Shown: positions 10,964 to 21,266, counted from the stretch's first letter. The stretch: DNA of 64,000 nucleotides from Vineibacter terrae (GCF_008039615.1 NZ_VDUZ01000002.1:62001-126000); one strand, 5' to 3'. The notes: generated from the letters alone by a model not told the origin. Translations and numbers: made by a program.

Positions 10964-11899
10964 TCAGAACTCGCCCGCGGCCGAGCGCTCCCATTGCTGC
11001 TTGCGGATGGCATGGAAGCCCTCGACGGTGCGCCGGATGATCTCGGCCGCCGGCAGCACCTCATGGATCAGGCCGGCGGTCTGGCCCGCCAGGGCCAGCG
11101 ACGCCTCCATGTCGCCACCGAAATAGACGTCCCTCACCGTGCCGAAGATGGCGCGGTCCATCACCCCGGCATCGGCGATCGATTTGGCGCGTTCCGTCTT
11201 GAGCGCCCGCACGCACGGCGTCGACTTGCGGTTCAGCATCACGGTGCCGGTGTCGGCGGCATCGACGATCGCCTGCTTGTAGTTGCCGTGCACGGGGCTT
11301 TCCTGGGCGCTCACGAAGCGCGTGCCCATCTGGATGCCCTCGGCCCCGAGCGCGAACGCCGCCGCCATGCCGCGGCCGTCGCAGATGCCGCCGGCGGCAA
11401 TCAGCGGCAGATCGACGTTCTCACGCACCGCCTGCAGCAGCACCAGGGTCGAGACGTCATCGGGGTTCTTGAAGCCGCCGCCCTCGCCGCCTTCGACGAT
11501 CAGGCCGTCGACGCCGGCCTCCGCCGCCTTCAACGCCGCGGCCAGGGTCGGCACGACATGGTAGACGATGAGTCCCGCCTGCTTCAGCCGCGGCAGCAGC
11601 TTGACGGGCGAGCCGGCCGACGTGGTCACGAACCGAACGCCGCTGTCGCAGACCTTGTCGACGACCGTGGGGTCGCGCAGGAACAGGAGCGGCAGATTGA
11701 CCCCGAACGGCTTGTCCGTGAGCGTGCGCATCTTGCGGATCTCGGCCAGGCACGCCTCCGTCTCGCCGCTGGAGGTCTCGATGATGCCGAGCCCGCCCGC
11801 GTTCGAGACGGCGCTCGCGAGCTGGCTGCGGGCGATCCATCCCATCGGCGCCTGAACGATGGGATAGGTCGCGCCGGTATGCGCCAGGACACGGTTCAT
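10964..11899 (-). CDS. Nitronate monooxygenase-family FMN protein (2-nitropropane dioxygenase-like)
   Basis: A TIM-barrel flavoprotein of 311 aa. IVQAPMGWIA at the N-terminus, FGVNLPL, the EGGEGGG loop and PLIAAGGICDGRGMAAAFALGAEG (the FMN phosphate site) are family features. In characterised nitronate monooxygenases and FabK the loop reads AGGH with a catalytic His; here the position is Phe143 (EGGEGGGF), so classical nitronate oxidation is doubtful. The start is at 11899 because the reverse strand has GAGGTGGAG before it; the frame is open further upstream but without signal. It is convergent with the GNAT gene (9-nt gap). Confidence 0.85.
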   Translation of the reverse strand: MNRVLAHTGATYPIVQAPMGWIARSQLASAVSNAGGLGIIETSSGETEACLAEIRKMRTLTDKPFGVNLPLLFLRDPTVVDKVCDSGVRFVTTSAGSPVKLLPRLKQAGLIVYHVVPTLAAALKAAEAGVDGLIVEGGEGGGFKNPDDVSTLVLLQAVRENVDLPLIAAGGICDGRGMAAAFALGAEGIQMGTRFVSAQESPVHGNYKQAIVDAADTGTVMLNRKSTPCVRALKTERAKSIADAGVMDRAIFGTVRDVYFGGDMEASLALAGQTAGLIHEVLPAAEIIRRTVEGFHAIRKQQWERSAAGEF

Positions 11900-12001
11900 G
11901 CTGCTCCACCTCGTTGTCGCCGGCCGCGATAGCAGCACATGCCACCATTTGCATTCCAGCCGCCAAGATGCTTGGTTTCGGCCGACGGAACGGGAGGAGA
12001 C

Positions 12002-13264
12002 ATGGCCGGCGAAGCGGCTTCTGGGTCGTTGCCGGTCGCCGTGATCGGCGCCGGCGTGGTGGGCATGGCGACGGCGCGGGCGCTGCAGCGCGCCGGCCGC
12101 GCCGTCGTGGTCCTTGATGGCGAGGCGCCCGGGCGCAAGACGTCGTTCGGCAATGCCGGCTTCATCGCGATCGACCACGTGCTGCCGCTGTGCCGGCCGG
12201 ACGTGCTGCGGCGCGTGCCGAAGATGCTGCGCGATGCCGATGGGCCGCTCACCATCCACCTGCCGAGCCTGATATGGCTGCTGCCCTGGATGACGCGCTT
12301 CGCCCTGGCGGCGCGTGACAGCGAGGTCCGCAAGGGCGTCGACGCTTTCGGGGCGCTGATGGAGACGGCCAACATCTCCTGGAAGAGCGAGATCCAGGCC
12401 TCGGGCCTGGGCGAGCTGTTCCGCAGCTGCGGCGCGCTCTATGTCTACGAGACCGAAGCCGGGTTCGAGTCCGGCGCGCGGGAGCGCGCGCTGCAGGCGG
12501 CCAAAGGCACGGCAATGGAGATCGTCGACGGCGATCGCGCACGCGAGCTGGCGCCGGGCCTAGCCGCCCATATCGTCAAGGGTGTCTTCTACCCGCACGG
12601 CATGCACACGGTGAGCCCCTATCACGTCGTGACGGCGCTGGCCGAACGCTTCGTGGCCGAAGGCGGGCGCATGGAGAAAGCGATGGTGAGCGGCTTCGAT
12701 GTCGCGGGCGATCGCGTGACAGCCGTGCGCACAGCGGCCGGCGTCACGCCAGTGGCTGCGGTCGCGATCTGCGCCGGCCGCGCCTCGGGTGATGTGACGC
12801 GCCACCTCCGCTTCCGTGCGCCCCTGGTCGCCGAGCGCGGCTACCATGTGATGGTGGAGCCCACCAATGTGCGCTTCGAGCTGCCGGTCTCGCCGGCCGA
12901 GCGCGGCTTCTTCATCACGCCCATGCGCGAGGGCCTGCGGCTTGCCGGCACCGTCGAGCTCGGGGCACCCGACAAGCCACCCTCGTGGCGCCGCGCCGAC
13001 CTGCTGGTGAAGCATTTGAAGGATATCTTCCCCGGGGTCGGCGGCGCCGAAACCAGCCGCTGGATGGGCGAGCGGCCATCGCTGCCCGATTTCCGGCCCG
13101 CGATCGGCCGCGCGCCGCACCACCGCAACGTCTATTGCGGCTACGGCCACCAGCATGTCGGCCTGACGCTCGCCACCGCCACCGGTCGGCTGATCGCGCA
13201 GATGATGGACGGCGAGGCGCTGCCGCCGGCGCTGGCAGGCTGCGATCCGGGACGTTTCGGATAG
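12002..13264 (+). CDS. FAD-dependent D-amino-acid dehydrogenase-like oxidoreductase (DAO family)
   Basis: A 420-aa flavoprotein with an N-terminal dinucleotide fold VIGAGVVGMATA (15-26, GxGxxG), and KTSFGNAGFIAI, a segment typical of DadA-type enzymes. The C-terminal GYGHQHVGLTLATATGRLIAQM is the second FAD contact (G-H-x-G-x-T). It probably oxidises an amine or D-amino acid to the oxo acid, passing electrons to a membrane acceptor, but the substrate is not identifiable. The start at 12002 is fixed by the strong site GGGAGGAGAC. The SMP-30 gene follows 24 nt later, suggesting an operon. Confidence 0.85.
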   Translation: MAGEAASGSLPVAVIGAGVVGMATARALQRAGRAVVVLDGEAPGRKTSFGNAGFIAIDHVLPLCRPDVLRRVPKMLRDADGPLTIHLPSLIWLLPWMTRFALAARDSEVRKGVDAFGALMETANISWKSEIQASGLGELFRSCGALYVYETEAGFESGARERALQAAKGTAMEIVDGDRARELAPGLAAHIVKGVFYPHGMHTVSPYHVVTALAERFVAEGGRMEKAMVSGFDVAGDRVTAVRTAAGVTPVAAVAICAGRASGDVTRHLRFRAPLVAERGYHVMVEPTNVRFELPVSPAERGFFITPMREGLRLAGTVELGAPDKPPSWRRADLLVKHLKDIFPGVGGAETSRWMGERPSLPDFRPAIGRAPHHRNVYCGYGHQHVGLTLATATGRLIAQMMDGEALPPALAGCDPGRFG

Positions 13265-13288
13265 GCATCAACGAGGTGGAGCAAGGAA

Positions 13289-14203
<915 letters not shown>

Positions 14204-14230
14204 GGGTTCCCGTCACCCCGGGCGCAAGCA

Positions 14231-14866
14231 TCACTGGTAGCGGGGGTCGTCGGGTCGGCGCATGGCCCAGACACTGTCCGTCGTGGTGTACTCGCTGTAG
14301 CCCAGCCGGGCGACGGGCTTGAACGCGGCCACATCGACGCGACCGTTCTTCAAGATCGAGTCGTCGATGTGGATGCCCACCACCTGGCCCAGCACCATCG
14401 AGCCGGGCGTCGACTCCTTGCCCGGCTCGATCGGCAGCTCGATGGTCTTCCAGTACTTGCACTCCAGCGCCAGCGGCGATTCGGCAACACGCGGCGGCTT
14501 GACGTACTGGCAGGGCGCCGGCGTCAGCCCGGCCTCCTTCATCTCGTCTATGCCGTAGGCGAACATTGCCGTGGTGACGTTCATGCGCTCCTTCAGCGTG
14601 TCGCTCACCATGTTCACCACGAACTCGCCGGTCGCCTCCGCATTCATGCGCGAATGCTTGGTGGGCGTGTCGCCGTACGTGCCGGTGATCGCGAAATAGA
14701 CCATGGGCGGGAACTCGCTGACGGCATTGTAGAAGCTGTATGGCGCCAGGTTCACCCGCCCCTCGACATCGACTGTCGAGATCCAGCCGATCGGACGCGG
14801 CACGATCAGCGCCTTCAGCGGATCGACCTTGAACCCATGATCACGTTTGCGTGCGTCGTAGAACAT
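14231..14866 (-). CDS. Flavin reductase-like domain protein
   Basis: A 211-aa FMN-binding split-barrel protein. PRPIGWISTVDVEGRVNLAPYSFYNAVS (about 24-51) is the signature of this flavin reductase-like group, followed by TGEFVVNMVS. Members are NAD(P)H:flavin reductases or flavin-dependent oxygenase partners. The start at 14866 is supported by GGGGAAGGC on the reverse strand; 14899 is an alternative, 11 residues longer. It is convergent with the SMP-30 gene, with 27 nt between them. Confidence 0.85.
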   Translation of the reverse strand: MFYDARKRDHGFKVDPLKALIVPRPIGWISTVDVEGRVNLAPYSFYNAVSEFPPMVYFAITGTYGDTPTKHSRMNAEATGEFVVNMVSDTLKERMNVTTAMFAYGIDEMKEAGLTPAPCQYVKPPRVAESPLALECKYWKTIELPIEPGKESTPGSMVLGQVVGIHIDDSILKNGRVDVAAFKPVARLGYSEYTTTDSVWAMRRPDDPRYQ

Positions 14867-15022
14867 GCCTTCCCCATCGTCACGGCCATGGAGGCTCAAT
14901 AGCGCAGGAGGATCGCGGCGTCACCGCGCCATCGCCGGCGCATCACGACGACGCCAGCGCCCCATGCGGTAGGACGGCGCACCGGGCTTGCCGACAACCA
15001 GCGTGCCGGCCATGTTGCTGCC

Positions 15023-15607
15023 ATGTCGCGTAATGCCAAGCTTGCCCTCGCCGCCTGGATCGTCGTCCTCATCGGCTTCGCCGGCTGGATCGGCGTCCAA
15101 TTCTCGCAGGACTCCGGCGGTGGTCCCACCATCGGCGGGCCGTTCACCCTGACCGACCATAACGGCAAGCGGGTCACGGAGGCAGATTTCAAGGGCAAGC
15201 CGACCCTGATCTATTTCGGCTTCACCTATTGCCCCGACGTTTGCCCGACGTCGCTGCTGCTGATGCAGACCGCGGTCGAGCAGCTCGGCAAGGACGCCGA
15301 CAAGAACGTCAACATGCTGCTGATCACCGTCGACCCGGAGCGCGACACCCCGGCCGTGCTCAAGGACTATGTCGGCAATTTCGGACCGACCATCGTCGGC
15401 TTGACCGGCTCGCCCGATGACATCGCAGCCGCCGCGAAGGCCTTCCGGGTGTACTACCGCAAGGTCGAGGGCAAGGACGGCGCGCCCTACCTGATGGACC
15501 ATTCATCGATCTTCTACCTGCTCGACAAGCGCGGCCGCTTCGTCAAGCATTTCACCCATCAGAGCCGGGCCGAGGATATCGCAGCTGCGATCAAGCCCCT
15601 GATGTAG
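15023..15607 (+). CDS. SCO1/SenC-family copper chaperone
   Basis: Membrane-anchored thioredoxin-fold protein (194 aa) that delivers copper to the Cu-A centre of cytochrome oxidase or acts as a thiol reductase. One N-terminal transmembrane helix (about 7-27) places the domain in the periplasm. The copper ligands are Cys70 and Cys74 (CPDVC) and His160 (LMDHSSIFYL). The length is typical. No cytochrome oxidase genes are adjacent, so the partner lies elsewhere. Confidence 0.92.
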   Translation: MSRNAKLALAAWIVVLIGFAGWIGVQFSQDSGGGPTIGGPFTLTDHNGKRVTEADFKGKPTLIYFGFTYCPDVCPTSLLLMQTAVEQLGKDADKNVNMLLITVDPERDTPAVLKDYVGNFGPTIVGLTGSPDDIAAAAKAFRVYYRKVEGKDGAPYLMDHSSIFYLLDKRGRFVKHFTHQSRAEDIAAAIKPLM

Positions 15608-15815
15608 CTCCCGCAGTCGCTCAAGCATATTGCCGCTTCTCGCGCAATGTGTTGAATTCTCTCATATTTTTCCATTGTGCATTGCCAAAATTCCCCGTGA
15701 CTTCGAGATCGGCTCAGGTAAGCTTGTCCTGCGAATGAGCGCTTGATTCCCGAGAGACCATGCTGTCACGAAGGTCTCTTCGCGTTAGCTGATCAGGCGC
15801 AGGAAGCCGGGGACC

Positions 15816-17045
15816 ATGCTTTATTCACTGTATGTCGCCAACCGCCAGCTCTCCCAGCCCGTGCGCTGGGCGGCCGACATGATCGAGGAGTTCTACGGCA
15901 GCCCGACCAATCCGATGTCGGAAACCTGGTTCGGCAAGTCGATGGCGGCGAGCGCCGAGATCGTCTCGCGGCTGACGCGCAACTACGGCAAGCCGGCATT
16001 CGGCCTTGCCACGACGGTGGTCGACGGGCACGAGGTCGCCGTCAACGAAGAGATCATCCTGCGCAAGCCGTTCTGCCAGCTCGTCCGCTTCCGCCGCGAC
16101 GTGCGCGGGCTGGCGCCGCGCAACGATCCCAAGGTCCTGGTCGTGGCACCGATGTCGGGCCACTTCGCCACCCTGCTGCGTGGCACGGTCGAGGCGCTGC
16201 TGCCCGAGCATGAGGTCTTCATCACCGATTGGACCGATGCCCGTGAGGTCCCTCTGACCTGGGGCAATTTCGACCTCGACGACTATGTCGACTATGTCGT
16301 CGACTTCCTGCGCTATATCGGGCCGGGGGCGCATGCGATCGCGGTCTGCCAGCCATCCGTGCCGGTGATGGGCGCCGCCGCCCTCATGGCCGACGCCAAT
16401 GACCCGATGCAGGCCAGCACCATCACCCTGATGGGCGGGCCGATCGATACCCGCATCAGCCCGACCGTGCCCAACGACCTGGCGATGCGGAACTCGATGA
16501 TGTGGTTCCGGCAGAGCGTGATCTCGTCGGTGCCCTGGGGCTTCCCGGGCTTCATGCGCCGCGTCTATCCCGGCTTCCTGCAGCTCACCAGCTTCATCAC
16601 GATGAACCTGGACCGGCATATCAACTCGCATATGCGGCAGTTCGAGCATCTGGTGAAGGGCGACGGCGATCCGGCGGAGAGCCACCGCCGCTTCTACGAC
16701 GAGTACCTGGCGGTCATGGACCTGACGGCCGAGTTCTACCTGCAGACCATCCAGGTCGTCTTCAAGGAGCACCAGCTGCCGCGCGGCGTCTGGGTCTCGC
16801 GCGGCCGCAAGATCAATCCCGCCGCGATCTCGAAGCCCGGCCTGCTCACCGTCGAGGGCGAGCTGGACGACATCTCGGGCCTCGGCCAGACGCGCGCCGC
16901 GCACGATCTCACGCCCAGCATCGCGGCCGACAAGCGCGTTCACTACGAGCAGAAGGGCGTCGGCCACTACGGCATCTTTAACGGCCGGCGCTGGCGCGAG
17001 CAGATCATGCCGCAGGTGCGCGACTTCATCCGCGCCAACGACTGA
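15816..17045 (+). CDS. phaZ: Intracellular polyhydroxyalkanoate depolymerase
   Basis: Hydrolyses stored PHB/PHA granules inside the cell. The 409-aa product matches the PhaZ1 type, which uses a cysteine nucleophile rather than a serine lipase box: Cys178 in AVCQPSVPVM. Other family stretches are APMSGHFATLLRGTVEALLP, ITDWTDAREVPLTWGNFDLDDYVDY and the final GVGHYGIFNGRRWRE with the likely catalytic His. Start ATG 15816 gives the typical MLYSLYVANRQ N-terminus. The 208-nt upstream gap is AT-rich at 15650-15700 and may hold the promoter. It shows the organism stores PHA. Confidence 0.95.
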   Translation: MLYSLYVANRQLSQPVRWAADMIEEFYGSPTNPMSETWFGKSMAASAEIVSRLTRNYGKPAFGLATTVVDGHEVAVNEEIILRKPFCQLVRFRRDVRGLAPRNDPKVLVVAPMSGHFATLLRGTVEALLPEHEVFITDWTDAREVPLTWGNFDLDDYVDYVVDFLRYIGPGAHAIAVCQPSVPVMGAAALMADANDPMQASTITLMGGPIDTRISPTVPNDLAMRNSMMWFRQSVISSVPWGFPGFMRRVYPGFLQLTSFITMNLDRHINSHMRQFEHLVKGDGDPAESHRRFYDEYLAVMDLTAEFYLQTIQVVFKEHQLPRGVWVSRGRKINPAAISKPGLLTVEGELDDISGLGQTRAAHDLTPSIAADKRVHYEQKGVGHYGIFNGRRWREQIMPQVRDFIRAND

Positions 17046-17055
17046 GCAGGCAGGC

Positions 17056-17634
17056 CTATGCCTGCGTTGGCGCGCCGCCAGCGCCGCGTGCCCCCAGGAG
17101 CTGGCGCAGCAGCCTGATCTGCTCCTCCTGGTGCCGGACCATCTCCGTGAGATGGCGGGTGCGCATATCGTCGAGCTTGTCGTGCAGCGCCATGATGTCG
17201 AGCTCGGCCTTGAGGTTGACCTCGTAGTCATGGCGGGCATCGAGGCGATCCTTCTGGGATTGCCGGTTCTGCGACATCATGATGATCGGCGCCTGGATCG
17301 CGGCCAGCATCGACAGCATCAGGTTGAGGAAGATGTAGGGATAGGGATCGAAGGCGGCCTTCTCGCCCAGCAGCACGGAATTGACGGCCGCCCAAACGAT
17401 CAGGAAGACAGCGAACAGCGAGATGAACGTCCACGAGCCGCCGAACAGCGCGACCTGATCGGCAAGCCGCTGGCCCCAGGTGAGCTTCTCGCTGAACTCC
17501 TCGTCGAGATCACGGCTGATATGCGCGTCACGGGCGATATGCGACAGCACGCGCCGTTCCAGGGCACCAAGCTCGTCGAGCTTGGTGTTCATGAGCTGTT
17601 GGGCCAGCGCCTGCATCCGATCTTCGGCCATCAT
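17056..17634 (-). CDS. DUF1003 membrane protein
   Basis: A 192-aa inner-membrane protein of the DUF1003 family. Two transmembrane helices lie at about 67-90 (TFISLFAVFLIVWAAVNSVLL) and 97-118 (PYIFLNLMLSMLAAIQAPIIMM), followed by SQNRQSQKDRLDARHDYEVNLKAE, the family's conserved cytoplasmic segment, and a charged, probably coiled-coil tail. The function of the family is not established. It lies 73 nt downstream of hisH on the same strand, where other alphaproteobacteria usually have hisA, and is convergent with phaZ (10-nt gap). Confidence 0.88.
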   Translation of the reverse strand: MMAEDRMQALAQQLMNTKLDELGALERRVLSHIARDAHISRDLDEEFSEKLTWGQRLADQVALFGGSWTFISLFAVFLIVWAAVNSVLLGEKAAFDPYPYIFLNLMLSMLAAIQAPIIMMSQNRQSQKDRLDARHDYEVNLKAELDIMALHDKLDDMRTRHLTEMVRHQEEQIRLLRQLLGARGAGGAPTQA

Positions 17635-17707
17635 CCCATCCCCTCTGCCGCGGCCACACCCGTCTGGGCGAGGCGTCTGACAATAGGATGACTCACAGGC
17701 GCCCGGG

Positions 17708-18352
17708 TCAGGGCTTCCAGCGCAGGAAGTTGGCGATCAGGCGCAAGCCCGTGGCCTGGCTCTTCTCCGGATGGAACTGGGTGCCGACCATGTTGTCGCG
17801 GCCGACGACAGCGGCAATCGGCTCGCCGTAGTCGGCGACGGCCAGACGCTGGCCCGGCTTGGCCGCCTTCAGATGGTAGGAGTGCACGAAATAGGCGTGG
17901 TCGCCGGCAGCGATGCCGGCCAGCACCGGATGGGCCGCCAGGTCGCGCAGCTCGTTCCAGCCCATGTGCGGGATCTTCAGTGCCGCATCGGCCGGCTCGA
18001 TCCGCACGACGTCGCCGGCGATCCAGTCCAGGCCCTGGTGCACGCCGTACTCGACGCCCCGCGAGGCCATCAGCTGCATGCCGACACAGATGCCGATGAA
18101 CGGCCGGCCGCGCTCGATCACCTCGCGCTGCAGGGTCTCGACCATGCCCGGCACGCCGTACAGCCCGGCCCGGCAATCGGCAAATGCGCCGACACCGGGC
18201 AGGACGATGCGCTCGGCGGCCGCGACGTCGCGTGGACTGCTGGTGACCTGCACCGCATGCCCGGTGCCGGCCTCGCGCGCGGCGCGCTCGAAGGCCTTGG
18301 CGGCCGAGCGCAGATTGCCGGATCCGTAATCGACGATCGCAACGGTGGACAT
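17708..18352 (-). CDS. hisH: Imidazole glycerol phosphate synthase subunit HisH
   Basis: Glutamine amidotransferase subunit that supplies ammonia to HisF in histidine synthesis. The class I triad is complete: Cys89 (GICVGMQLM), His194 and Glu196 (GTQFHPEKS). The 214 aa are typical. The ATG at 18352 gives [16 protein letters not shown], the standard HisH start; the frame is open further upstream but that part is unrelated. It follows hisB by 61 nt. Its partner hisF, and hisA, are not next to it. Confidence 0.95.
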   Translation of the reverse strand: MSTVAIVDYGSGNLRSAAKAFERAAREAGTGHAVQVTSSPRDVAAAERIVLPGVGAFADCRAGLYGVPGMVETLQREVIERGRPFIGICVGMQLMASRGVEYGVHQGLDWIAGDVVRIEPADAALKIPHMGWNELRDLAAHPVLAGIAAGDHAYFVHSYHLKAAKPGQRLAVADYGEPIAAVVGRDNMVGTQFHPEKSQATGLRLIANFLRWKP

Positions 18353-18413
18353 GGCAGCAACCGGAAAGTCGGGAGACTGGTGGAAGACGAAGGCGTGCCG
18401 GTCGGCACCGACG

Positions 18414-19034
18414 CTACAGCACGCCCTTCGTGGACGGGACCGCGGCCATGGCACGCGGATCGATCTCGACGGCGTGTCGCAGCGCCCGCGCCAAGCCCTT
18501 GAAGCTGCTTTCCACGATATGGTGGTTGTTCTCGCCGTACTGGTTCCAGACATGCAGGGTGAGCCCGCCGGTCTGGGCGAAGGCCTGGAACCACTCCTTG
18601 AACAGCTCGGTATCCATCTCGCCCAGCTTGGGCCGAGTGAAATTCACCTTCCAGATCAGGTAGGGCCGGTTCGACGCATCCAGCGCCACATGGGTCAGGG
18701 TCTCGTCCATCGGGATCAGGGCGCTGCCGTAGCGGCGGATGCCCTTGCGATCGCCCAGCGCCTTGCTCAGGCATTCGCCCAGCGCCAGGCCAGTGTCCTC
18801 GGTGGTGTGATGGAAATCGATATGCAGGTCGCCCTTGGCCTGCAGCCGGATATCGATCAACGAGTGCTTGGAGAGCTGCTCGAGCATATGGTCGAGAAAG
18901 CCGATACCGGTCGACACGTCATATGTGCCGGTGCCATCGAGGTTGATCGACGCCTCGATCTCCGTCTCCTTGGTCTTGCGCGACACCGTGGCGGTGCGCG
19001 CAACCGCGCCTGCGGACATCTGCTGGATTCCCAT
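18414..19034 (-). CDS. hisB: Imidazoleglycerol-phosphate dehydratase
   Basis: Mn-dependent dehydratase of histidine synthesis (206 aa, monofunctional, with no N-terminal phosphatase domain). Metal-binding repeats are visible: [30 protein letters not shown] and [18 protein letters not shown]. Start ATG 19034 (MGIQQMSAG) has AAGGGCGCC upstream; ATG 19019 is an alternative. It is the first gene of the hisB-hisH pair and is separated from hslV by two unrelated genes. Confidence 0.95.
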   Translation of the reverse strand: MGIQQMSAGAVARTATVSRKTKETEIEASINLDGTGTYDVSTGIGFLDHMLEQLSKHSLIDIRLQAKGDLHIDFHHTTEDTGLALGECLSKALGDRKGIRRYGSALIPMDETLTHVALDASNRPYLIWKVNFTRPKLGEMDTELFKEWFQAFAQTGGLTLHVWNQYGENNHHIVESSFKGLARALRHAVEIDPRAMAAVPSTKGVL

Positions 19035-19147
19035 GATGGGCGCCCTTGTAACAGATGGGGGGTGGCGGGAGTACCCCATATCTGGCGCGGCAAAGACGCC
19101 GGCCCGCCCCGGGGCCGCGACCGGCCCCGGGGCGGGCATCACCGCGC

Positions 19148-19576
19148 TCACGCGGCGGCGTGGCCGCGGGCTGTCACGGCGCGGACCAGGCCGAGATGCT
19201 CGAAGATCACGATGACCGCCACGATGGCGGCAACCGTGGCCACCACCGCAACACCAGCGCCGGTGAAGGTATGGGACGCAAAGGCCAGCGCATCGACACT
19301 GGCCGCGACCCACAGGATGTCGGCCACGATGATCAGGTGGACATGGCCCACCGACGGGGCCGCGGACCGCGCCACCCGCCAGACCAGCAAGGCGAACACC
19401 ACGAGGCCGGCGCCCAGGCCGCGGACCAGCCAGGGCCCCGCCGAGCCCAGGCCGGGCACCAGCGCGGCGGCGAGGCTGCCGCCGAAGAGCAGCATGGCCA
19501 CGCCCGACAGCTCAGAGAACACCACGTTGGCCATCAGTGTCGTGCGCAGCAGTCCAGTCGAAGCTCCGTTCGTCAT
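19148..19576 (-). CDS. Small four-helix membrane protein of unknown function
   Basis: A 142-aa product with about four transmembrane helices (near 14-40, 43-65, 75-95 and 103-130) and almost no loops; no catalytic motif is seen. The start at 19576 is supported by GGAGGTGCAG on the reverse strand. It is divergent from the XRE regulator at 19726 with 149 nt between them, a layout typical of a regulator and its target. I do not recognise the family. Confidence 0.75.
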   Translation of the reverse strand: MTNGASTGLLRTTLMANVVFSELSGVAMLLFGGSLAAALVPGLGSAGPWLVRGLGAGLVVFALLVWRVARSAAPSVGHVHLIIVADILWVAASVDALAFASHTFTGAGVAVVATVAAIVAVIVIFEHLGLVRAVTARGHAAA

Positions 19577-19626
19577 CTGCACCTCCATCGATTGACACCG
19601 CGGATATGGCGCCACGGATGATGTGC

Positions 19627-19642
19627 CCGCAATTACGTGCGG
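19627..19642. promoter_or_regulatory. Inverted repeat in the membrane protein/XRE divergent region
   Basis: CCGCA (19627-19631) and TGCGG (19638-19642) are exact reverse complements separated by ATTACG. It is centred between the two divergent starts and could be the operator of the XRE regulator. Confidence 0.35.
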
Positions 19643-19725
19643 AATAATCGAGGAAGCGGCGCCGCCATGTTAAGGATTGCGCGTTCCTCGACGCGGCGAT
19701 GTCCGCTCTATGGTGGACGGGTACG

Positions 19726-20559
19726 ATGAGCATTGCAGCCGATCTTCCCTCCGGCGCCGAACGCGCTCCCTTCGGCCTGCTGCTGCGGGATTGGCGCCGC
19801 CGCCGCGGCGCCAGCCAGCTCGAGCTGTCGCTGCGCAGCGGCGTGTCCCAGCGGCATGTCAGCTTCCTCGAATCGGGCCGCGCCCGCCCCAGCCGCGAGA
19901 TGGTGATGCACTTGGCGACGTCCTTGGATGTGCCGTTGCGGCACCAGAACCAGCTCCTGCTGGCCGCCGGATTCGCGCCCGTCTACCGGCAGGGCAACCT
20001 GGAGGCGCCCGAGCTGACCGACGTGCGCAAGGCGATCGAGCTCATCCTGAACCACCAGGAGCCCTACCCCGCCATCGTCATCGACCGCCTGTTCAACGTG
20101 GTGCTGGGCAACGGGGCGACGAGCCGCCTGATCGGCTTCCTGATGGGCGCCAACGCCGGCGCCGTCGCCGGCCCGGTGAACCTGATGCGCGTCACCCTGT
20201 CGCCGCACGGGCTGCGCCCCTATATCGTGAACTGGCCCGAGGTCGCGCACTACCTGGTCACGCGCACCGCCGCCGAGCTGGCGCTGAACGGGCTGGATGC
20301 CGACGCCAAGGCGTTCCTGGACGAGCTGTCCAGCTATCCCGACATGCCGGCATCGTGGCGCGACGCACGGCCCGACGACACCGTCCTGCCCATCCTGCCG
20401 CTGCATTTCAGGAAGGACGGCAAGGACATCCGCGTCATGACCACGATCTCGACCGTGGGCACGCCGCAGGACGTCACGCTGCAGGAGATGCGCATCGAGA
20501 CGTTCTTCCCGGTCGACGACGCCAGCACCGCGTTCTTCAAGCAGCTGGCCCGGGGCTGA
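19726..20559 (+). CDS. XRE-family regulator with MmyB-like ligand-binding domain
   Basis: A 277-aa regulator. Residues about 13-70 form a Cro/C1-type helix-turn-helix ([20 protein letters not shown], then [14 protein letters not shown]). The rest resembles the MmyB-like PAS-type ligand domain ([21 protein letters not shown], then [18 protein letters not shown]). These regulators usually sit beside an oxidoreductase or small target gene; here the divergent neighbour is a small membrane protein. GGACGGG precedes ATG 19726; ATG 19699 in the same frame has no clear site. Confidence 0.88.
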   Translation: MSIAADLPSGAERAPFGLLLRDWRRRRGASQLELSLRSGVSQRHVSFLESGRARPSREMVMHLATSLDVPLRHQNQLLLAAGFAPVYRQGNLEAPELTDVRKAIELILNHQEPYPAIVIDRLFNVVLGNGATSRLIGFLMGANAGAVAGPVNLMRVTLSPHGLRPYIVNWPEVAHYLVTRTAAELALNGLDADAKAFLDELSSYPDMPASWRDARPDDTVLPILPLHFRKDGKDIRVMTTISTVGTPQDVTLQEMRIETFFPVDDASTAFFKQLARG

Positions 20560-20617
20560 CGCGCGCAGGCCCGAAAGGCGGCGGCGTAGGGGGCCACGAC
20601 TCGGTTGCGTCGAGGGA

Positions 20618-20649
20618 CTTTCAATCCGGCGGGACTGCTCCTATCTAGG
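20618..20649 (+). promoter_or_regulatory. Candidate RpoH (sigma32) heat-shock promoter of hslVU
   Basis: CCTATCTAGG (20640-20649) matches the alphaproteobacterial RpoH -10 consensus CYTATNTNNG at every fixed base. CTTT (20618-20621) is one base from the -35 core CTTG, with an 18-nt spacer. Transcription would begin at or within a few bases of the hslV ATG (20654), implying a leaderless message. Confidence 0.6.
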
Positions 20650-20653
20650 TCCC

Positions 20654-21202
20654 ATGTCCGACTCCCAAATGCCGGTGTGGCACGGCACCACCATCCTCAG
20701 CGTGCGCAAGAACGGCCAGGTCGTCATGGCCGGTGACGGTCAGGTCAGCCTTGGCCAGACCGTGATCAAGGCCAATGCCCGCAAGGTGCGGCGTCTGGGC
20801 GACGGCTCGATCATCGGTGGCTTCGCCGGCGCCACCGCCGACGCCTTCACGCTGTTCGAGCGGCTGGAGGCCAAGCTGGAGCAGTATCCCGGGCAGCTTA
20901 CCCGGGCCTGCGTCGAGCTGGCCAAGGATTGGCGCACCGACCGCTACCTGCGGCGGCTGGAGGCGATGATGGCCGTGGCCGACAAGTCCGCCTCCCTGGT
21001 GCTGACCGGCACGGGCGACGTGCTGGAGCCCGAGGAAGGGCTGATCGGCATCGGCTCTGGCGGCAACTACGCCCTTTCGGCGGCACGCGCCCTGATCGAT
21101 ATTGACGGCCTGGATGCCGAGGCGATCGCCCGCAAGGCGATGAAGATCGCCGCCGATATCTGTGTCTACACCAACACCAACGTGGTCGTCGAAAAGCTGT
21201 GA
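20654..21202 (+). CDS. hslV: ATP-dependent protease subunit HslV (ClpQ)
   Basis: Threonine-protease core of the HslUV heat-shock protease. The 182-aa precursor has an 11-residue leader ending HG, after which Thr12 of [21 protein letters not shown] becomes the N-terminal nucleophile. [12 protein letters not shown] and [14 protein letters not shown] are standard. The ATG at 20654 starts only 5 nt after a heat-shock -10 element and no Shine-Dalgarno is visible; ATG 20669 (MPVWHGTT) is the alternative. hslU follows 64 nt later. Confidence 0.95.
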   Translation: MSDSQMPVWHGTTILSVRKNGQVVMAGDGQVSLGQTVIKANARKVRRLGDGSIIGGFAGATADAFTLFERLEAKLEQYPGQLTRACVELAKDWRTDRYLRRLEAMMAVADKSASLVLTGTGDVLEPEEGLIGIGSGGNYALSAARALIDIDGLDAEAIARKAMKIAADICVYTNTNVVVEKL

Positions 21203-21266
21203 GCATGACAGGGCGGCGATGGCGTGACGCGACTGCGGCGCCCTCCCGGCCCGTATCGAGGATGAC

